From: Aeromonas piscicola
Lineage (GTDB): Bacteria > Pseudomonadota > Gammaproteobacteria > Enterobacterales > Aeromonadaceae
Assembly (NCBI RefSeq): GCF_000820005.1
Contig: NZ_CDBL01000010.1
Location: 35,747-75,026 of the forward strand
DNA: 39,280 nucleotides
Direction of reading: 5' to 3'
Part shown: positions 25,315-34,241 of the stretch, piece by piece
Numbering within the stretch: position 1 is the first letter of the stretch
How the letters are laid out: each line of letters opens with the position of its first letter
Program-made: the position numbers and the translations under genes
Notes under the pieces: model-generated
Databases searched by the model: none
The model's input: the letters and a program-made list of their open reading frames with translations, nothing else
Told to the model about the DNA's origin: nothing

Positions 25315-26863
25315 CCCCCTTTCAACATTAATAAAAGAGCGAATTCCTGCAAAGGCGAACGGATACTATTTTATGTTGCTTGATACAAGGTGGTGGTTAG
25401 ATAAAAATAACGCGATCCCGGTTGGTAGATTACACGGTCTTCTGGAGCCAGAAACTCTGAGTGGGTCTCTTAACACATTATCATTTTATGCAAGGAGCTG
25501 GTCTGCAGCCCACACTAGATGTATTTTTTGGTGCTTCTTAGACATGATTCGAGCCACTAGAGCTACTCATATCGACGATATCATGTTGATTAGCTATAGA
25601 TCTACTTTGGATACTGCAAATGAACATCGGCTAGGCCCTGTTAGTGTTTTTCTGAAACAGTGGTATCGGCTGGGCTACCCTGGTGTCAGCAAGGATGTCG
25701 TTCGATTACTTAATGGATGGAGGCTAAAGGGGCGCCGTAAGGGAGATGCGGTTAAACGCATGGATCCTCAAAATGGGCCGCTCACGGATAATGAACTTCA
25801 GGCATTTAATGAGGGGGCTGTACGGGCTTATGAAGGGAATCTAATTTCCATCACAGAGTTGGCGATGGCATTTGCCATCAGTCATACGGGACGTCGTTCA
25901 ATTCAGATCTCACAGCTTCGCGTAGTTGATATTCTCTGTGGTGAAAATGAAAAGGGTGAACCATTTTATGTATTGAATGTGCCAAAAGCGAAGCAGCGCG
26001 GTAATTTTTTTCGAGAAAGTTTCAAGTCTTATGCGATGAGCCAAGAACTATGGGCAATACTGAGCGCCCTAGCAAGAGATTCGATTGTTCAGGTTAAGAA
26101 GATTCTGGGGTTTGAATTGCAGGAAGCTGACTGGCCGCAGATCCCCCTGTTTCCAGATCTCGCCGTGGTCACGACTATCCAATCCTCTTATGAATTCCAC
26201 CAACTTCTGGCCACCGACAAACTCCACATCGCCTCCGCAGAGATAACCGATACGCTCCAGTTAATCGTAGAAAAATCAGATATCCGGTCAGAACGTACTG
26301 GTGAACTATTAAATATCAATGCGCGCCGTTTTCGTTATACCACGGGTACACGAGCTGCCCGCGAAGGTTTTGGCGAGTTGGTAATTGCGGAACTGCTTGA
26401 TCATACAGATACTCAGAACGCAGGTGTTTACGTCAAGAATATCCCCGAGCATGTGAAAAAGCTGGATGAAGCTGTTGGGTTTCAACTGGCGGCATATGCT
26501 CAGGCGTTCGCCGGGGTACTTGTCGATTCAGAGAGGGATGCACAGCGAGGTAATGACCCTAACAGCCGTATCCGTACCGAGATGGGACAGGGAGTTGGCA
26601 CTTGTGGCGAACATGGCTTTTGTGGCGCTAATGTCCCTATTCCTTGCTACACCTGCATACACTTTCAGCCCTGGCTGGATGGCCCGCATGATGATGTCTA
26701 TCAGAGCATGCTTGACGAGCGTGAACGGGTGAAAGAGATAACTGGAGATATACAGATTGCAGCGGTGCTTGATCGCAGCATTTTAGCGGTGGCAGACGTG
26801 ATCATACGTTGTGCGAAACGTCGTGAAGAGCTCGGCGAACATGGAGCAGTTACCAATGGCTGA
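25301..26863 (+). CDS. Tyrosine recombinase 2 of the trio, with Cys-rich tail
   Basis: A 520-residue recombinase. Catalytic elements: Arg in SHTGRRSIQISQLRV, a modified H-x-x-R box (NARRFRYTTGTRA, with Arg in the His position), and LLDHTDTQNAGVYVKN with His and the Tyr. A C-terminal cysteine cluster (GTCGEHGFCG, CYTCIHFQPWLDG) could be a zinc finger, as found in larger Tn554-type recombinases. The start overlaps recombinase 1 by 14 bp, so they are translationally coupled. The altered R-box means its activity may depend on its partners. Confidence 0.85.
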   Translation: MMTNNPLSTLIKERIPAKANGYYFMLLDTRWWLDKNNAIPVGRLHGLLEPETLSGSLNTLSFYARSWSAAHTRCIFWCFLDMIRATRATHIDDIMLISYRSTLDTANEHRLGPVSVFLKQWYRLGYPGVSKDVVRLLNGWRLKGRRKGDAVKRMDPQNGPLTDNELQAFNEGAVRAYEGNLISITELAMAFAISHTGRRSIQISQLRVVDILCGENEKGEPFYVLNVPKAKQRGNFFRESFKSYAMSQELWAILSALARDSIVQVKKILGFELQEADWPQIPLFPDLAVVTTIQSSYEFHQLLATDKLHIASAEITDTLQLIVEKSDIRSERTGELLNINARRFRYTTGTRAAREGFGELVIAELLDHTDTQNAGVYVKNIPEHVKKLDEAVGFQLAAYAQAFAGVLVDSERDAQRGNDPNSRIRTEMGQGVGTCGEHGFCGANVPIPCYTCIHFQPWLDGPHDDVYQSMLDERERVKEITGDIQIAAVLDRSILAVADVIIRCAKRREELGEHGAVTNG

Positions 26864-28904
26864 TTTATTACAGTTCAAGCCAAAGGCTACGCTGACAGCA
26901 GCAGAAAACCTTGAAACATTCATAGCCAAATGCCGAGATGAATTGACTATATTCGGTTCCAACCTCAAGTGGGGAGATCCTATTTGGCCAAAGATAACTG
27001 TGTTTTCCAAATTGGGCGTCAGTACTCGCAAACCTAAACCTCAAGAGGTTCAAGACCCGGCATTCATCGATTTCGCCAAAGCTTATTTTCGTTACCAGCA
27101 GGGGCATTCGCCAACGGGGACAAAGAACGAAAGTAAGGCTCTCAGAGCAATTGAGGCTGCTTTACTGCAAGTAACCGGGAGCGCAAATATTGATGGTTTG
27201 TCAATTTCAGTACTTGATGAAGCCGCCGAATTGGCAAGGCAACACTACTCCGATGGCTCAGCATATCATTGCGGTCGAGAAATTGAGCGGCTAGCTAAGT
27301 TTGTAGTCGAAAACAAGCTTGTATCATGCGCTGTGAACCACTGGGGCAATCCCATTAAGCGTGCTGAGGACAAGAACAAAACAGGAAAAGAAGCGAAAAG
27401 AAATAGGGAAGAGAAACTTCCGAGTGTTATCGCGCTCAATGCGCTAGCAGAAATTTTTTCCAACGATCCCATTCATGAACGAGACATATTCACAACATCG
27501 GTGTTTGCCATGCTGATGTCAGCACCGTCACGCATTACCGAAGTGTTAACACTGCCTGTTGATTGTGAGGTATTCGAAACAGATAGTGAAGGTATAGAAC
27601 GCTATGGCTGGCGCTTCTATGCTGGTAAAGGCTACGGCGGTGACATCAAATGGATACCTACGGTGATGAACTCTGTCGCCAAAACAGCTGTCGCCAGAGC
27701 TCAATGCCTGTCAAAGAATGCTCGACAACTAGCTAAGTGGATTGAGAAAAATCCGGATAAGTTTTACCGCCATGCTAACTGCCCTGATGTTACTGATGAT
27801 GAACCATTAACGATGGAACAGGCCTGTATGGCGCTCGGCTTTGCACATGGCACCAAAAAAGCATGCAGATCTAGCCTTGGTAGTCGAGGTTTAGCTAAAG
27901 AAGATGGTGTACATACGCTGAATAGCCTGTGGCAACACACTATGACGCGTTTGCCAGATGGCTTCCCATGGTTTGATAAAAACAAGGGAATTAAGTACAG
28001 CAATGCCTTGTTTGCACTGAATGCTAATCAGTTCCACGGAAACCGGGGGAGCATACCAATTGAATTACATAAGCCAACAAATAACTTCTTTAACCGTGAT
28101 CTGACCCCCCGTGAGGTCCTGGAAGAAAAACACGAAAGTATCTTTGATCGCCATGGTTACTGTGCTGAAAACGGTGAACGGATTAAATTGAACTCGCATC
28201 AGGCACGACACCTTCTCAACACTATTGCCCAGCGCGGCGGACTGTCAAACTTGGAAATAGCCAAGTGGTCAGGTCGGGCAGACGTGAAACAGAATCGAAC
28301 CTACAACCACATGACCGAATACGAACTGGTTGGCATGGCTGAACGCTTAGACCCCACAAAGTCGCTATTTGGGCCTGTTGGTTTGGTGGCAAAACATCTG
28401 CCCGTAACTGTGCAGGAGTTCAATACATTAGAGTATGCAGCTGTCCATGCAACAGAATATGGTTACTGTGTGCATGATTACACCATGAGTCCCTGCGAGA
28501 AGTTCCGAGATTGCGTCAATTGTACCGAACAAGTTTGTATCAAAGGCGAAGATATAGAAATTTTAGATCGGATTAAGAAACGTTTGGTGAAATCGGAGCG
28601 ACTTTTTTCTTTTGCCAGTAAGGCGGTGGAGAGCGGCGAGATTGGTGCGGATCGCTGGTTTCATTATCACAAGAAAACTATCACCCGACTTCGGGAGCTA
28701 GTAGCTATTTTAGAGAGCCCAGACATTGAAAATGGTGCTCAGATTAAGCTTAAGGGCAACGACTTCAGCCACTTTCGTCGTGTTGCAGAAAAGAAGTCCA
28801 TCGAAGCCATAGAACACAAAGGCAAAGAGCGTGAAGAAGCTGCGATGTTAGAGGATTTGACAACTATGCTAGGGGGGGGATTTGGCCAAGCATCTAGAAA
28901 ATAG
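26856..28904 (+). CDS. Tyrosine recombinase 3 of the trio, TnpB-like
   Basis: A recombinase of about 682 residues. Catalytic elements: Arg in MLMSAPSRITEVLTLP, LNSHQARHLLNTIAQRGG (H-x-x-R), then IAKWSGRADVKQNRTYNHM with the nucleophilic Tyr. A C-terminal Cys cluster (MSPCEKFRDCVNCTEQVC) follows, then a helical tail. Size and tail resemble Tn554 TnpB (630 residues). I chose the ATG at 26856, with GGAG eight bases before it; this ATG overlaps the stop of recombinase 2. Confidence 0.87.
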   Translation: MADLLQFKPKATLTAAENLETFIAKCRDELTIFGSNLKWGDPIWPKITVFSKLGVSTRKPKPQEVQDPAFIDFAKAYFRYQQGHSPTGTKNESKALRAIEAALLQVTGSANIDGLSISVLDEAAELARQHYSDGSAYHCGREIERLAKFVVENKLVSCAVNHWGNPIKRAEDKNKTGKEAKRNREEKLPSVIALNALAEIFSNDPIHERDIFTTSVFAMLMSAPSRITEVLTLPVDCEVFETDSEGIERYGWRFYAGKGYGGDIKWIPTVMNSVAKTAVARAQCLSKNARQLAKWIEKNPDKFYRHANCPDVTDDEPLTMEQACMALGFAHGTKKACRSSLGSRGLAKEDGVHTLNSLWQHTMTRLPDGFPWFDKNKGIKYSNALFALNANQFHGNRGSIPIELHKPTNNFFNRDLTPREVLEEKHESIFDRHGYCAENGERIKLNSHQARHLLNTIAQRGGLSNLEIAKWSGRADVKQNRTYNHMTEYELVGMAERLDPTKSLFGPVGLVAKHLPVTVQEFNTLEYAAVHATEYGYCVHDYTMSPCEKFRDCVNCTEQVCIKGEDIEILDRIKKRLVKSERLFSFASKAVESGEIGADRWFHYHKKTITRLRELVAILESPDIENGAQIKLKGNDFSHFRRVAEKKSIEAIEHKGKEREEAAMLEDLTTMLGGGFGQASRK

Positions 28905-29301
28905 AGATATTAAAGCTATTGTGAACCTGATACGGGGATGGCCAGAAGAAAAACTGACTTGGCTAGCTATCTGTGAGGCGGCAGAATCATTGATCGGAAA
29001 GTTGCCATCAAGACAGTCCCTTAATTTGCATGAGACAATCGTATCTGCCTATCAGGCAAAGAAGGAAGCGCTTAAAAGCCGAGGTCCAAAAAAATCGCGC
29101 CCAGCCAGTTTGAACATTGCAGCAGCTAGAATCGCGAATCTTGAAAGTGAAATCGAAGAACTTAAAGAAGAAAACCGACGGTACAAACAGCAGTTTGTGA
29201 TCTGGCAATACAATGCATACAAACATGGGATGAAAGAGTATCAACTCAATGAGCAGATGCCGAGGATTGACCGTGAGCGCTCTGACGGTGAGACTCGATA
29301 A
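28882..29301 (+). CDS. Small coiled-coil protein of the recombinase operon (TnpC-like)
   Basis: A 139-residue protein beginning at a TTG preceded by a G-run and overlapping recombinase 3 by 23 bp. The first half is mixed helical (WPEEKLTWLAICEAAESLIG), the second a basic stretch (KSRGPKKSRP) and a coiled coil (RIANLESEIEELKEENRRYK). Position and length match TnpC of Tn554 (125 residues), which sets orientation and efficiency of transposition; no direct sequence match is claimed. Confidence 0.75.
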   Translation: MAKHLENRDIKAIVNLIRGWPEEKLTWLAICEAAESLIGKLPSRQSLNLHETIVSAYQAKKEALKSRGPKKSRPASLNIAAARIANLESEIEELKEENRRYKQQFVIWQYNAYKHGMKEYQLNEQMPRIDRERSDGETR

Positions 29302-29976
29302 CATATTGTGTGTGATAGGATTATTAGGCTCCAGAAAGATAGAGGTCCATTCCCCCCTCTATAGGACAGTACTAGGATAAAAGATCATCATTACGATAAC
29401 TATGACTGTACGTATCTAAGTCGGCATACTCTCTGTGGGTGCTTGGCTAGTAATCTCAATTTATCTACGTTTCATTTTGTGAAAATTCACCTTCAACATC
29501 TCAATTCTGACCGTCAAAATCTTGTAACGCTTGGAGCCAATGAAGTCTTAAAATTCGATGAACTGATCCTAAAATTCTGCCTAGTATGGACGACCGTCAT
29601 TCAGATGTACCTGTCGTTAATAACAACTCGTGTTGGATGTGGATCATGAATGCTGCCGAGGATAAGCTGAAATGTCTAGAGCTTGAGTCTTGCCCCAAAC
29701 CTGTTACCCCCACCAGCTGCGGACATAGCGAACTACTGTTGAGCTTGATCATCTGGCTCCGCCAATTCTAAGCACCTAAACAAATGGCGCCGCAATCGTG
29801 CCAGCCTGCTGTTAGTTCATCGAGGGTTAATCGTTTTTTCTCTGCCATAATGAACAATGCGTCGATGCTCTCTGTATTCTCCCCTCACCACTAGGTTGTA
29901 TTTTGAAGAACACAGTCGCCACATCACACCCGATTGGGTCGTTGGACATTCGGAACAGCGAGGCAGAGCGTCATCT
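29302..29976. other. 675-bp stretch without a supported gene; weak hairpin at its start
   Basis: ATAGAGG (29339-29345) and CCTCTAT (29356-29362) form a hairpin about 40 bp after the recombinase operon, possibly its terminator. A 26-codon minus-strand frame at 29768-29848 (MAEKKRLTLDELTAGWHDCG) looks protein-like but is too short to assign. The right border of the mobile element is probably within this stretch. Confidence 0.45.
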
Positions 29977-30423
29977 TCAACCATGCTCGATAGGGGCAAC
30001 CTCTCTGCGGGCGGCTTTTAATACCTCTAATGGATGTTCTGCTATCTCATCCATCGGAGCCTTACAAGCAAGCCAACTATTCGCACTGGCAAACCAACTC
30101 GCAATAGCAACCGGTTTCCTACTAACCGAGAGAATAGCAAGAACTTCTTTCATTTGAGGTAAAGGCTTACCATCCACACCCAAAGCATATGCAGGAAACA
30201 GATCTTGTCCCTTTACGGAAAGGGCAAAAATTTTACCGGCCTTTTTCCATTTATCCATCTGTCCCGATGGATCAGCCCCCTTGTAACCGGTGTCAATTGC
30301 AACCTCTTTTGCCGTCAGCCAAGTGGACAGGCTAAGCACCTGTTCGCATATTTGAGCTCCCGTAGAAACATTCAGTTTAGGATGTTCTTTGACTGCGTTA
30401 GCTATCTGGTGATTTTTTAGCAT
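29977..30423 (-). CDS. MbcA/ParS/Xre-type antitoxin-like protein
   Basis: A 148-residue protein whose C-terminal part (VAIASWFASANSWLACKAPM followed by HPLEVLKAARRE) matches the MbcA/ParS/Xre toxin-binding domain, where a helical W-F...NSWL-G-K-x-P motif precedes a conserved Leu-x-AAR. The N-terminus (1-60) may be a HTH-like DNA-binding part. Such proteins normally sit next to a RES-domain toxin, but none is visible either side, only decayed sequence downstream. It may be an orphan antitoxin or a regulator. It diverges from the ubiquitin-like operon at 30671, with 250 bp between. AGGAAG lies ten bases before the ATG. Confidence 0.7.
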   Translation of the reverse strand: MLKNHQIANAVKEHPKLNVSTGAQICEQVLSLSTWLTAKEVAIDTGYKGADPSGQMDKWKKAGKIFALSVKGQDLFPAYALGVDGKPLPQMKEVLAILSVSRKPVAIASWFASANSWLACKAPMDEIAEHPLEVLKAARREVAPIEHG

Positions 30424-30615
30424 AAAAACAAGCTTCCTATCATTTTGTCACAACCTCATTAGCTTCCCATGCTGAGAGTATATCTACGATAACGTGACCT
30501 AGAGCAAGCCCTCAGGTTGGGAAACGATTGACACTCTCTCCACAAAAATTGAGACTTGCCCTGATAAGAAACTGCAAAGACTCCATCGGCCTCAACAAAT
30601 ACGTTTAACGGCCAA

Positions 30616-30638
30616 TAACCATGGTCTTAGCATGGTTA
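30616..30638. promoter_or_regulatory. Perfect inverted repeat upstream of the E2-E1/JAB operon
   Basis: TAACCATG (30616-30623), 7 bases, CATGGTTA (30631-30638), two perfect 8-bp arms, 32 bp before the first ATG of the operon. No T-run follows, so it is more likely an operator than a terminator. The divergent antitoxin-like protein is a candidate binder. Confidence 0.55.
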
Positions 30639-30670
30639 AATCGTACTTATTTTTGGTCATGAGGCAGTAA

Positions 30671-31210
30671 ATGGGCAACCCTGATAATACGCCAACAACA
30701 AATACCGTTCACTCTGAGACCGTCAGGGTGGTCCTATACCTGATCCTGATCCTCTGTATCCTGCTGTATGTGTATAGCAGTCTGCACACGCCTTCTGGGC
30801 TTCCTTCATGGATCGTCGATAATCTTCTGGGCATTAAATGCGTATTGACCGGATGCCTTGGAGGAACTCTTTACTGTCTTCGTGCTGTCTATCTTAATCG
30901 TTGCGTTAGGAATAGCTGGGATCCCCGGTGGTTACCTTGGTATTACCTACGTCCTCTCACCAGCGCTGTTTGCGGGCTGGCCGCATACCTGTGCCTTCGT
31001 GCCGGGCTCATCGTTTTGGATGCATCTCAGCAGGACAGTGCTGCTGGTGATTATGGGTACCTAGTCTTTGCTCTATTTGCCGGAATCAATGTGGATCGGT
31101 TCATGGCCAAAATGGAGGACCTAGGCCAAAGCCTGTTTGGTATAGAGCTCAGCAGGACAGCTAAAGCATCGAAAGAATCGTCGCAGGAAAAAGCCAAAGC
31201 AGAGGAGTGA
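30671..31210 (+). CDS. Four-helix membrane protein, first gene of the ubiquitin-like operon
   Basis: A 179-residue protein with four predicted membrane helices: VRVVLYLILILCILLYVYSS (~18-38), IKCVLTGCLGGTLYCLRAVY (~54-75), LTSAVCGLAAYLCLRAGLIV (~96-116) and GYLVFALFAGINVDRFMAKM (~128-150). The C-terminus is a charged, cytoplasmic-looking tail rich in Lys/Glu. I know no named function; small membrane proteins in such operons are often the killing or pore-forming part (inference). GAGG lies six bases before the ATG; the stop is three bases from the next ATG. Confidence 0.82.
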   Translation: MGNPDNTPTTNTVHSETVRVVLYLILILCILLYVYSSLHTPSGLPSWIVDNLLGIKCVLTGCLGGTLYCLRAVYLNRCVRNSWDPRWLPWYYLRPLTSAVCGLAAYLCLRAGLIVLDASQQDSAAGDYGYLVFALFAGINVDRFMAKMEDLGQSLFGIELSRTAKASKESSQEKAKAEE

Positions 31211-31213
31211 GCC

Positions 31214-32380
31214 ATGGTAGCAAAAATAACCTTCTTCCCGGTTGGGAATGGAGATATGACGCTGATTGAAACTGAGGACAATAAGCGGGTTTTGATTGAT
31301 TGTCGCATCAGGGCTGGCGCTGACTATCCGGATGTCGTATCAATGCTCACCGAGCGATTACTGACGGATGATAAGGGGCGCCACTATGTGGATGTCTTTG
31401 TTTGTACCCACCCTCACGATGACCATTGTGGCGGGATCCAGGAACACTTTTACCTCGGTAAGCCGGAAGACTACGCAGACAAAAGTAAAAAGATTTTCAT
31501 CAATGAGATCTGGGCAAGTCCAATTGTATTTAAACGAGCCAATCAAACGTATCACAAACTTACCGATGATGCGAGAGCTCTTCACGCGGAAATCCGCCGC
31601 CGCATTCGGTTGTATCAAGATAAGCAATATATCCAGGAAATCGGTAACCAAGTCCTGATCTTGACCGAGGATGAAGAAGGCAATCTCGATAGTACCCAGC
31701 GGATTCTGTGTAAGCGAGATACTGAGATTATCCGTATCAACAATCAATCGACCTCAGGATTTCGCGCTCGAGTCTTAGGGCCAGCACCGAAATCTGATAT
31801 TGAGGAGCAAGAAGTTTCCCTTGGTGCGAATGAAAGCAGCGTCATCATGAACTATCAAATCACGGGCGACGGGCGATCAATCCATTTTCTCACCGGCGGA
31901 GATGCAAAAGTGGTCTGCTGGGATGTTCTGTGGGAACACCTAGAAGCCGATGGGCATACGTGCTGGCTTGAATACGACCTGCTGCAGGCACCACATCATT
32001 GCTCATGGCGATCGCTTTCCCATGACAGTTGGAAGGAAAAAAAGGCTGCCGACGAAACGGCTGAGATATCCGAACCAGCTTGGAACGCACTGAGCCAGGC
32101 TAAAGATGGAGCCTTCATTGTCTCAAGTAGTAAGTCGATCCATGACGATGACAAAGACCCCCCATCATTTGCTGCCATGAAGGAATATCGGAAGATCTTG
32201 GGCTCTGATAAAGCAAACTTCGTATGCGTTGCGGACCATCAAAAAGATGGTGAAGAAACCCCCCTAGAGTTTTGGATCACCAGTGATGGCCTGACGAGGA
32301 GTTCGCCCAAAAAGCTATCCCTGTCGGGCACCGGTAAGAACTCGGTGAATTTGAGTGATGATGGACGCGGGTATGCTTGA
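31214..32380 (+). CDS. Metallo-beta-lactamase-fold hydrolase (ComEC-like)
   Basis: A 388-residue protein with an MBL fold. It opens with ITFFPVGNGDMTLIE, VLIDCR, then the metal motif HPHDDHCGG (~64-72), a later TGGDA and APHHCSWRSL, as in the ComEC/Rec2 C-terminal hydrolase group. No signal peptide, so it acts in the cytoplasm; nucleic-acid or nucleotide hydrolysis is the usual activity. GAGGAG precedes the ATG inside the end of the previous gene. It overlaps the next gene by about 23 bp. The protein ends in a flexible tail finishing Gly-Tyr-Ala. Confidence 0.86.
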   Translation: MVAKITFFPVGNGDMTLIETEDNKRVLIDCRIRAGADYPDVVSMLTERLLTDDKGRHYVDVFVCTHPHDDHCGGIQEHFYLGKPEDYADKSKKIFINEIWASPIVFKRANQTYHKLTDDARALHAEIRRRIRLYQDKQYIQEIGNQVLILTEDEEGNLDSTQRILCKRDTEIIRINNQSTSGFRARVLGPAPKSDIEEQEVSLGANESSVIMNYQITGDGRSIHFLTGGDAKVVCWDVLWEHLEADGHTCWLEYDLLQAPHHCSWRSLSHDSWKEKKAADETAEISEPAWNALSQAKDGAFIVSSSKSIHDDDKDPPSFAAMKEYRKILGSDKANFVCVADHQKDGEETPLEFWITSDGLTRSSPKKLSLSGTGKNSVNLSDDGRGYA

Positions 32381-34241
32381 TGACGCACAAGCCGCGGAGC
32401 AGATCACTGATCTGCTCCGTCAATACGGCGGTTTTCGGCTAACCGCGGATCAGTTGTCAGTGTGTCCTGGGGGACCAGCATTTGGCTGGGTGATCCCGGT
32501 TAATATCCGATACCGAGGACAGCAGGTTCTGCTTCGCCTGCAGTTTCATAAATCCATAGATGGCTGCATCCCGGAAATCTACGTGTTCACGCCGGACATT
32601 AAGCCACTTGATCTTCCCCATATCGAAGTGCTCGGGCGGCTGTGCATACTGCCATCAAACGCCATCATTGATACAACTAACAATGACTATCTCGTGTACC
32701 TGCTTGCCCGAGCTGAAGACCTTCTCCACAAATCAGTCATAGGCGAACTCGATCATGACTTCCAAGCTGAAATATTGAGTTATTGGGCTTATCACTGCAA
32801 ACAGTTCACCAATCACGCCGTAAGCCTATGTGATTTGAATAACCAGACCAGTAGAGAGATCTACTGCTTCAATACCAAGGCTGGCTTGGTGTATGCGGAC
32901 AGTGAGACAGATTTAATCAGATGGCTGGATAATCGGCAGGTCTTAGTGCCTCCTAAGGAAGAAAAGCCTCAGAAGAAGGTAAAAGCCCGGAGAGTAAAGA
33001 AACCCAAGCTGCGGGAACGTATGCTGGCTGGGATCCGCAAGACCATGCTATTGGTAATTGATGGCGCTTGGACCCCCACCGACTACCCATCAACCATTTC
33101 TGATCTACTGGCGATGGTTCCAGATCATCGCTCCCGAGAACAGTTGGCGACGATGTTGTGTAATGTATTGATGAACGATATGGTTCGCCAGCCGGGTGCG
33201 TTGGTATCGATGCGGACGTCGACAGGCACGTGTGTGGTAGGATTACGATTTGAACGAAACCTGTTCAATCCCAAGCAAAACGATAGGACATTCCAGACTG
33301 TTCTTGCGGGGTTTAGGGATGCATTGCCGCTGCAGGTATTGATGAACCGATGTAGCACCATGAAGGTCTACGGGCAACCGATCCGGAGGATGGATAACAG
33401 CTGGGTGTATGGCCGAGACAAAAACCCTGCAATAAATATGCTATCTCAACATCGAGTGGCGATCGTAGGATGCGGATCCGTTGGTGCAGCGATAGCCAAA
33501 TTACTACTGCAGTCCGGCATAACCACCATCGACCTCTGGGATGATGAACTGTTGGGGACGGAAAATTGCTCCCGTCATGTTCTGGGTCTCAATTCAGCAG
33601 GAAAGGCAAAGGTATCCGCCTTACAAGCTATGCTCGCCGGTGCATTTCCGAATGCCTCCATAACCGCAAATGTCAGCAAGTGGACATCTACCGAGAGCCA
33701 ATGCCTAACTGCAATGTACGACGCAGATATCGTTGTCAGTTGCACCGCCGATTGGACGACAGATCAGCAACTGCTACGAGCACAGTCCTTGACCGTTTCT
33801 CCTCCTCCCATCGTTTTCACGATGGTCGAGGCTCATGCGATGGCAGGACATGTGATTATCAATCCAAGTGGTTCCAACGCGTTCAACAGCTTGCATCATT
33901 GCTCTGGTAAGCATGTTGGGGCATTACGCATGCCGATCACTGATTGGCGTGGTGCCAAAACTACTCACCAAGTGCCAGCCTGTGGCGGAGTGTTTCAGCC
34001 CTATGGAGTTATCCCCCTGACGCACATACAGGCCTTAGCCGCGCGGGTGGTTCTCTCACTGATTGAGGATGAGGCTACTCCCAAAGCCTTTGTGTGGCTT
34101 GGTAGTTCTCGGGAACTGAAAAAATTGGGAGGGCAGTGGAATGAGCCATGGATTGAAGCGTTTGGGGATCCTGGCACAGGCGATCGGGTTGTGGAGCTTG
34201 AATACCTTGGGGGTGACGATGGCTGGCAGGCCATGGCATAA
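32358..34241 (+). CDS. E2-E1 fusion: ubiquitin-conjugating-like and ThiF/E1-like enzyme
   Basis: A 627-residue fusion. Residues ~15-130 form a ubiquitin-conjugating (E2)-like domain with GWVIPVNIRYRG and EIYVFTPD strands and a candidate catalytic Cys in LGRLCILP (~96). A basic, Lys-rich linker lies at ~200-225. The C-terminal ThiF/E1 domain starts at ~365 with VAIVGCGSVGAAIAKLLLQ (ATP loop) and WDDELLGTENCSRH; a candidate catalytic Cys lies in PACGGVF (~542). This is the domain order of Cap2 of type II CBASS. The start is one of three close ATGs (32358, 32361, 32373), all overlapping the MBL gene. No CD-NTase gene accompanies it. Confidence 0.87.
   Translation: MMDAGMLDDAQAAEQITDLLRQYGGFRLTADQLSVCPGGPAFGWVIPVNIRYRGQQVLLRLQFHKSIDGCIPEIYVFTPDIKPLDLPHIEVLGRLCILPSNAIIDTTNNDYLVYLLARAEDLLHKSVIGELDHDFQAEILSYWAYHCKQFTNHAVSLCDLNNQTSREIYCFNTKAGLVYADSETDLIRWLDNRQVLVPPKEEKPQKKVKARRVKKPKLRERMLAGIRKTMLLVIDGAWTPTDYPSTISDLLAMVPDHRSREQLATMLCNVLMNDMVRQPGALVSMRTSTGTCVVGLRFERNLFNPKQNDRTFQTVLAGFRDALPLQVLMNRCSTMKVYGQPIRRMDNSWVYGRDKNPAINMLSQHRVAIVGCGSVGAAIAKLLLQSGITTIDLWDDELLGTENCSRHVLGLNSAGKAKVSALQAMLAGAFPNASITANVSKWTSTESQCLTAMYDADIVVSCTADWTTDQQLLRAQSLTVSPPPIVFTMVEAHAMAGHVIINPSGSNAFNSLHHCSGKHVGALRMPITDWRGAKTTHQVPACGGVFQPYGVIPLTHIQALAARVVLSLIEDEATPKAFVWLGSSRELKKLGGQWNEPWIEAFGDPGTGDRVVELEYLGGDDGWQAMA

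Noticed and set aside
29817..29999. 60-codon frame as the missing toxin of the antitoxin-like gene
   Set aside because: It lacks the RES-domain features (Arg, Glu, Ser in a ~150-residue fold) and is far too short.
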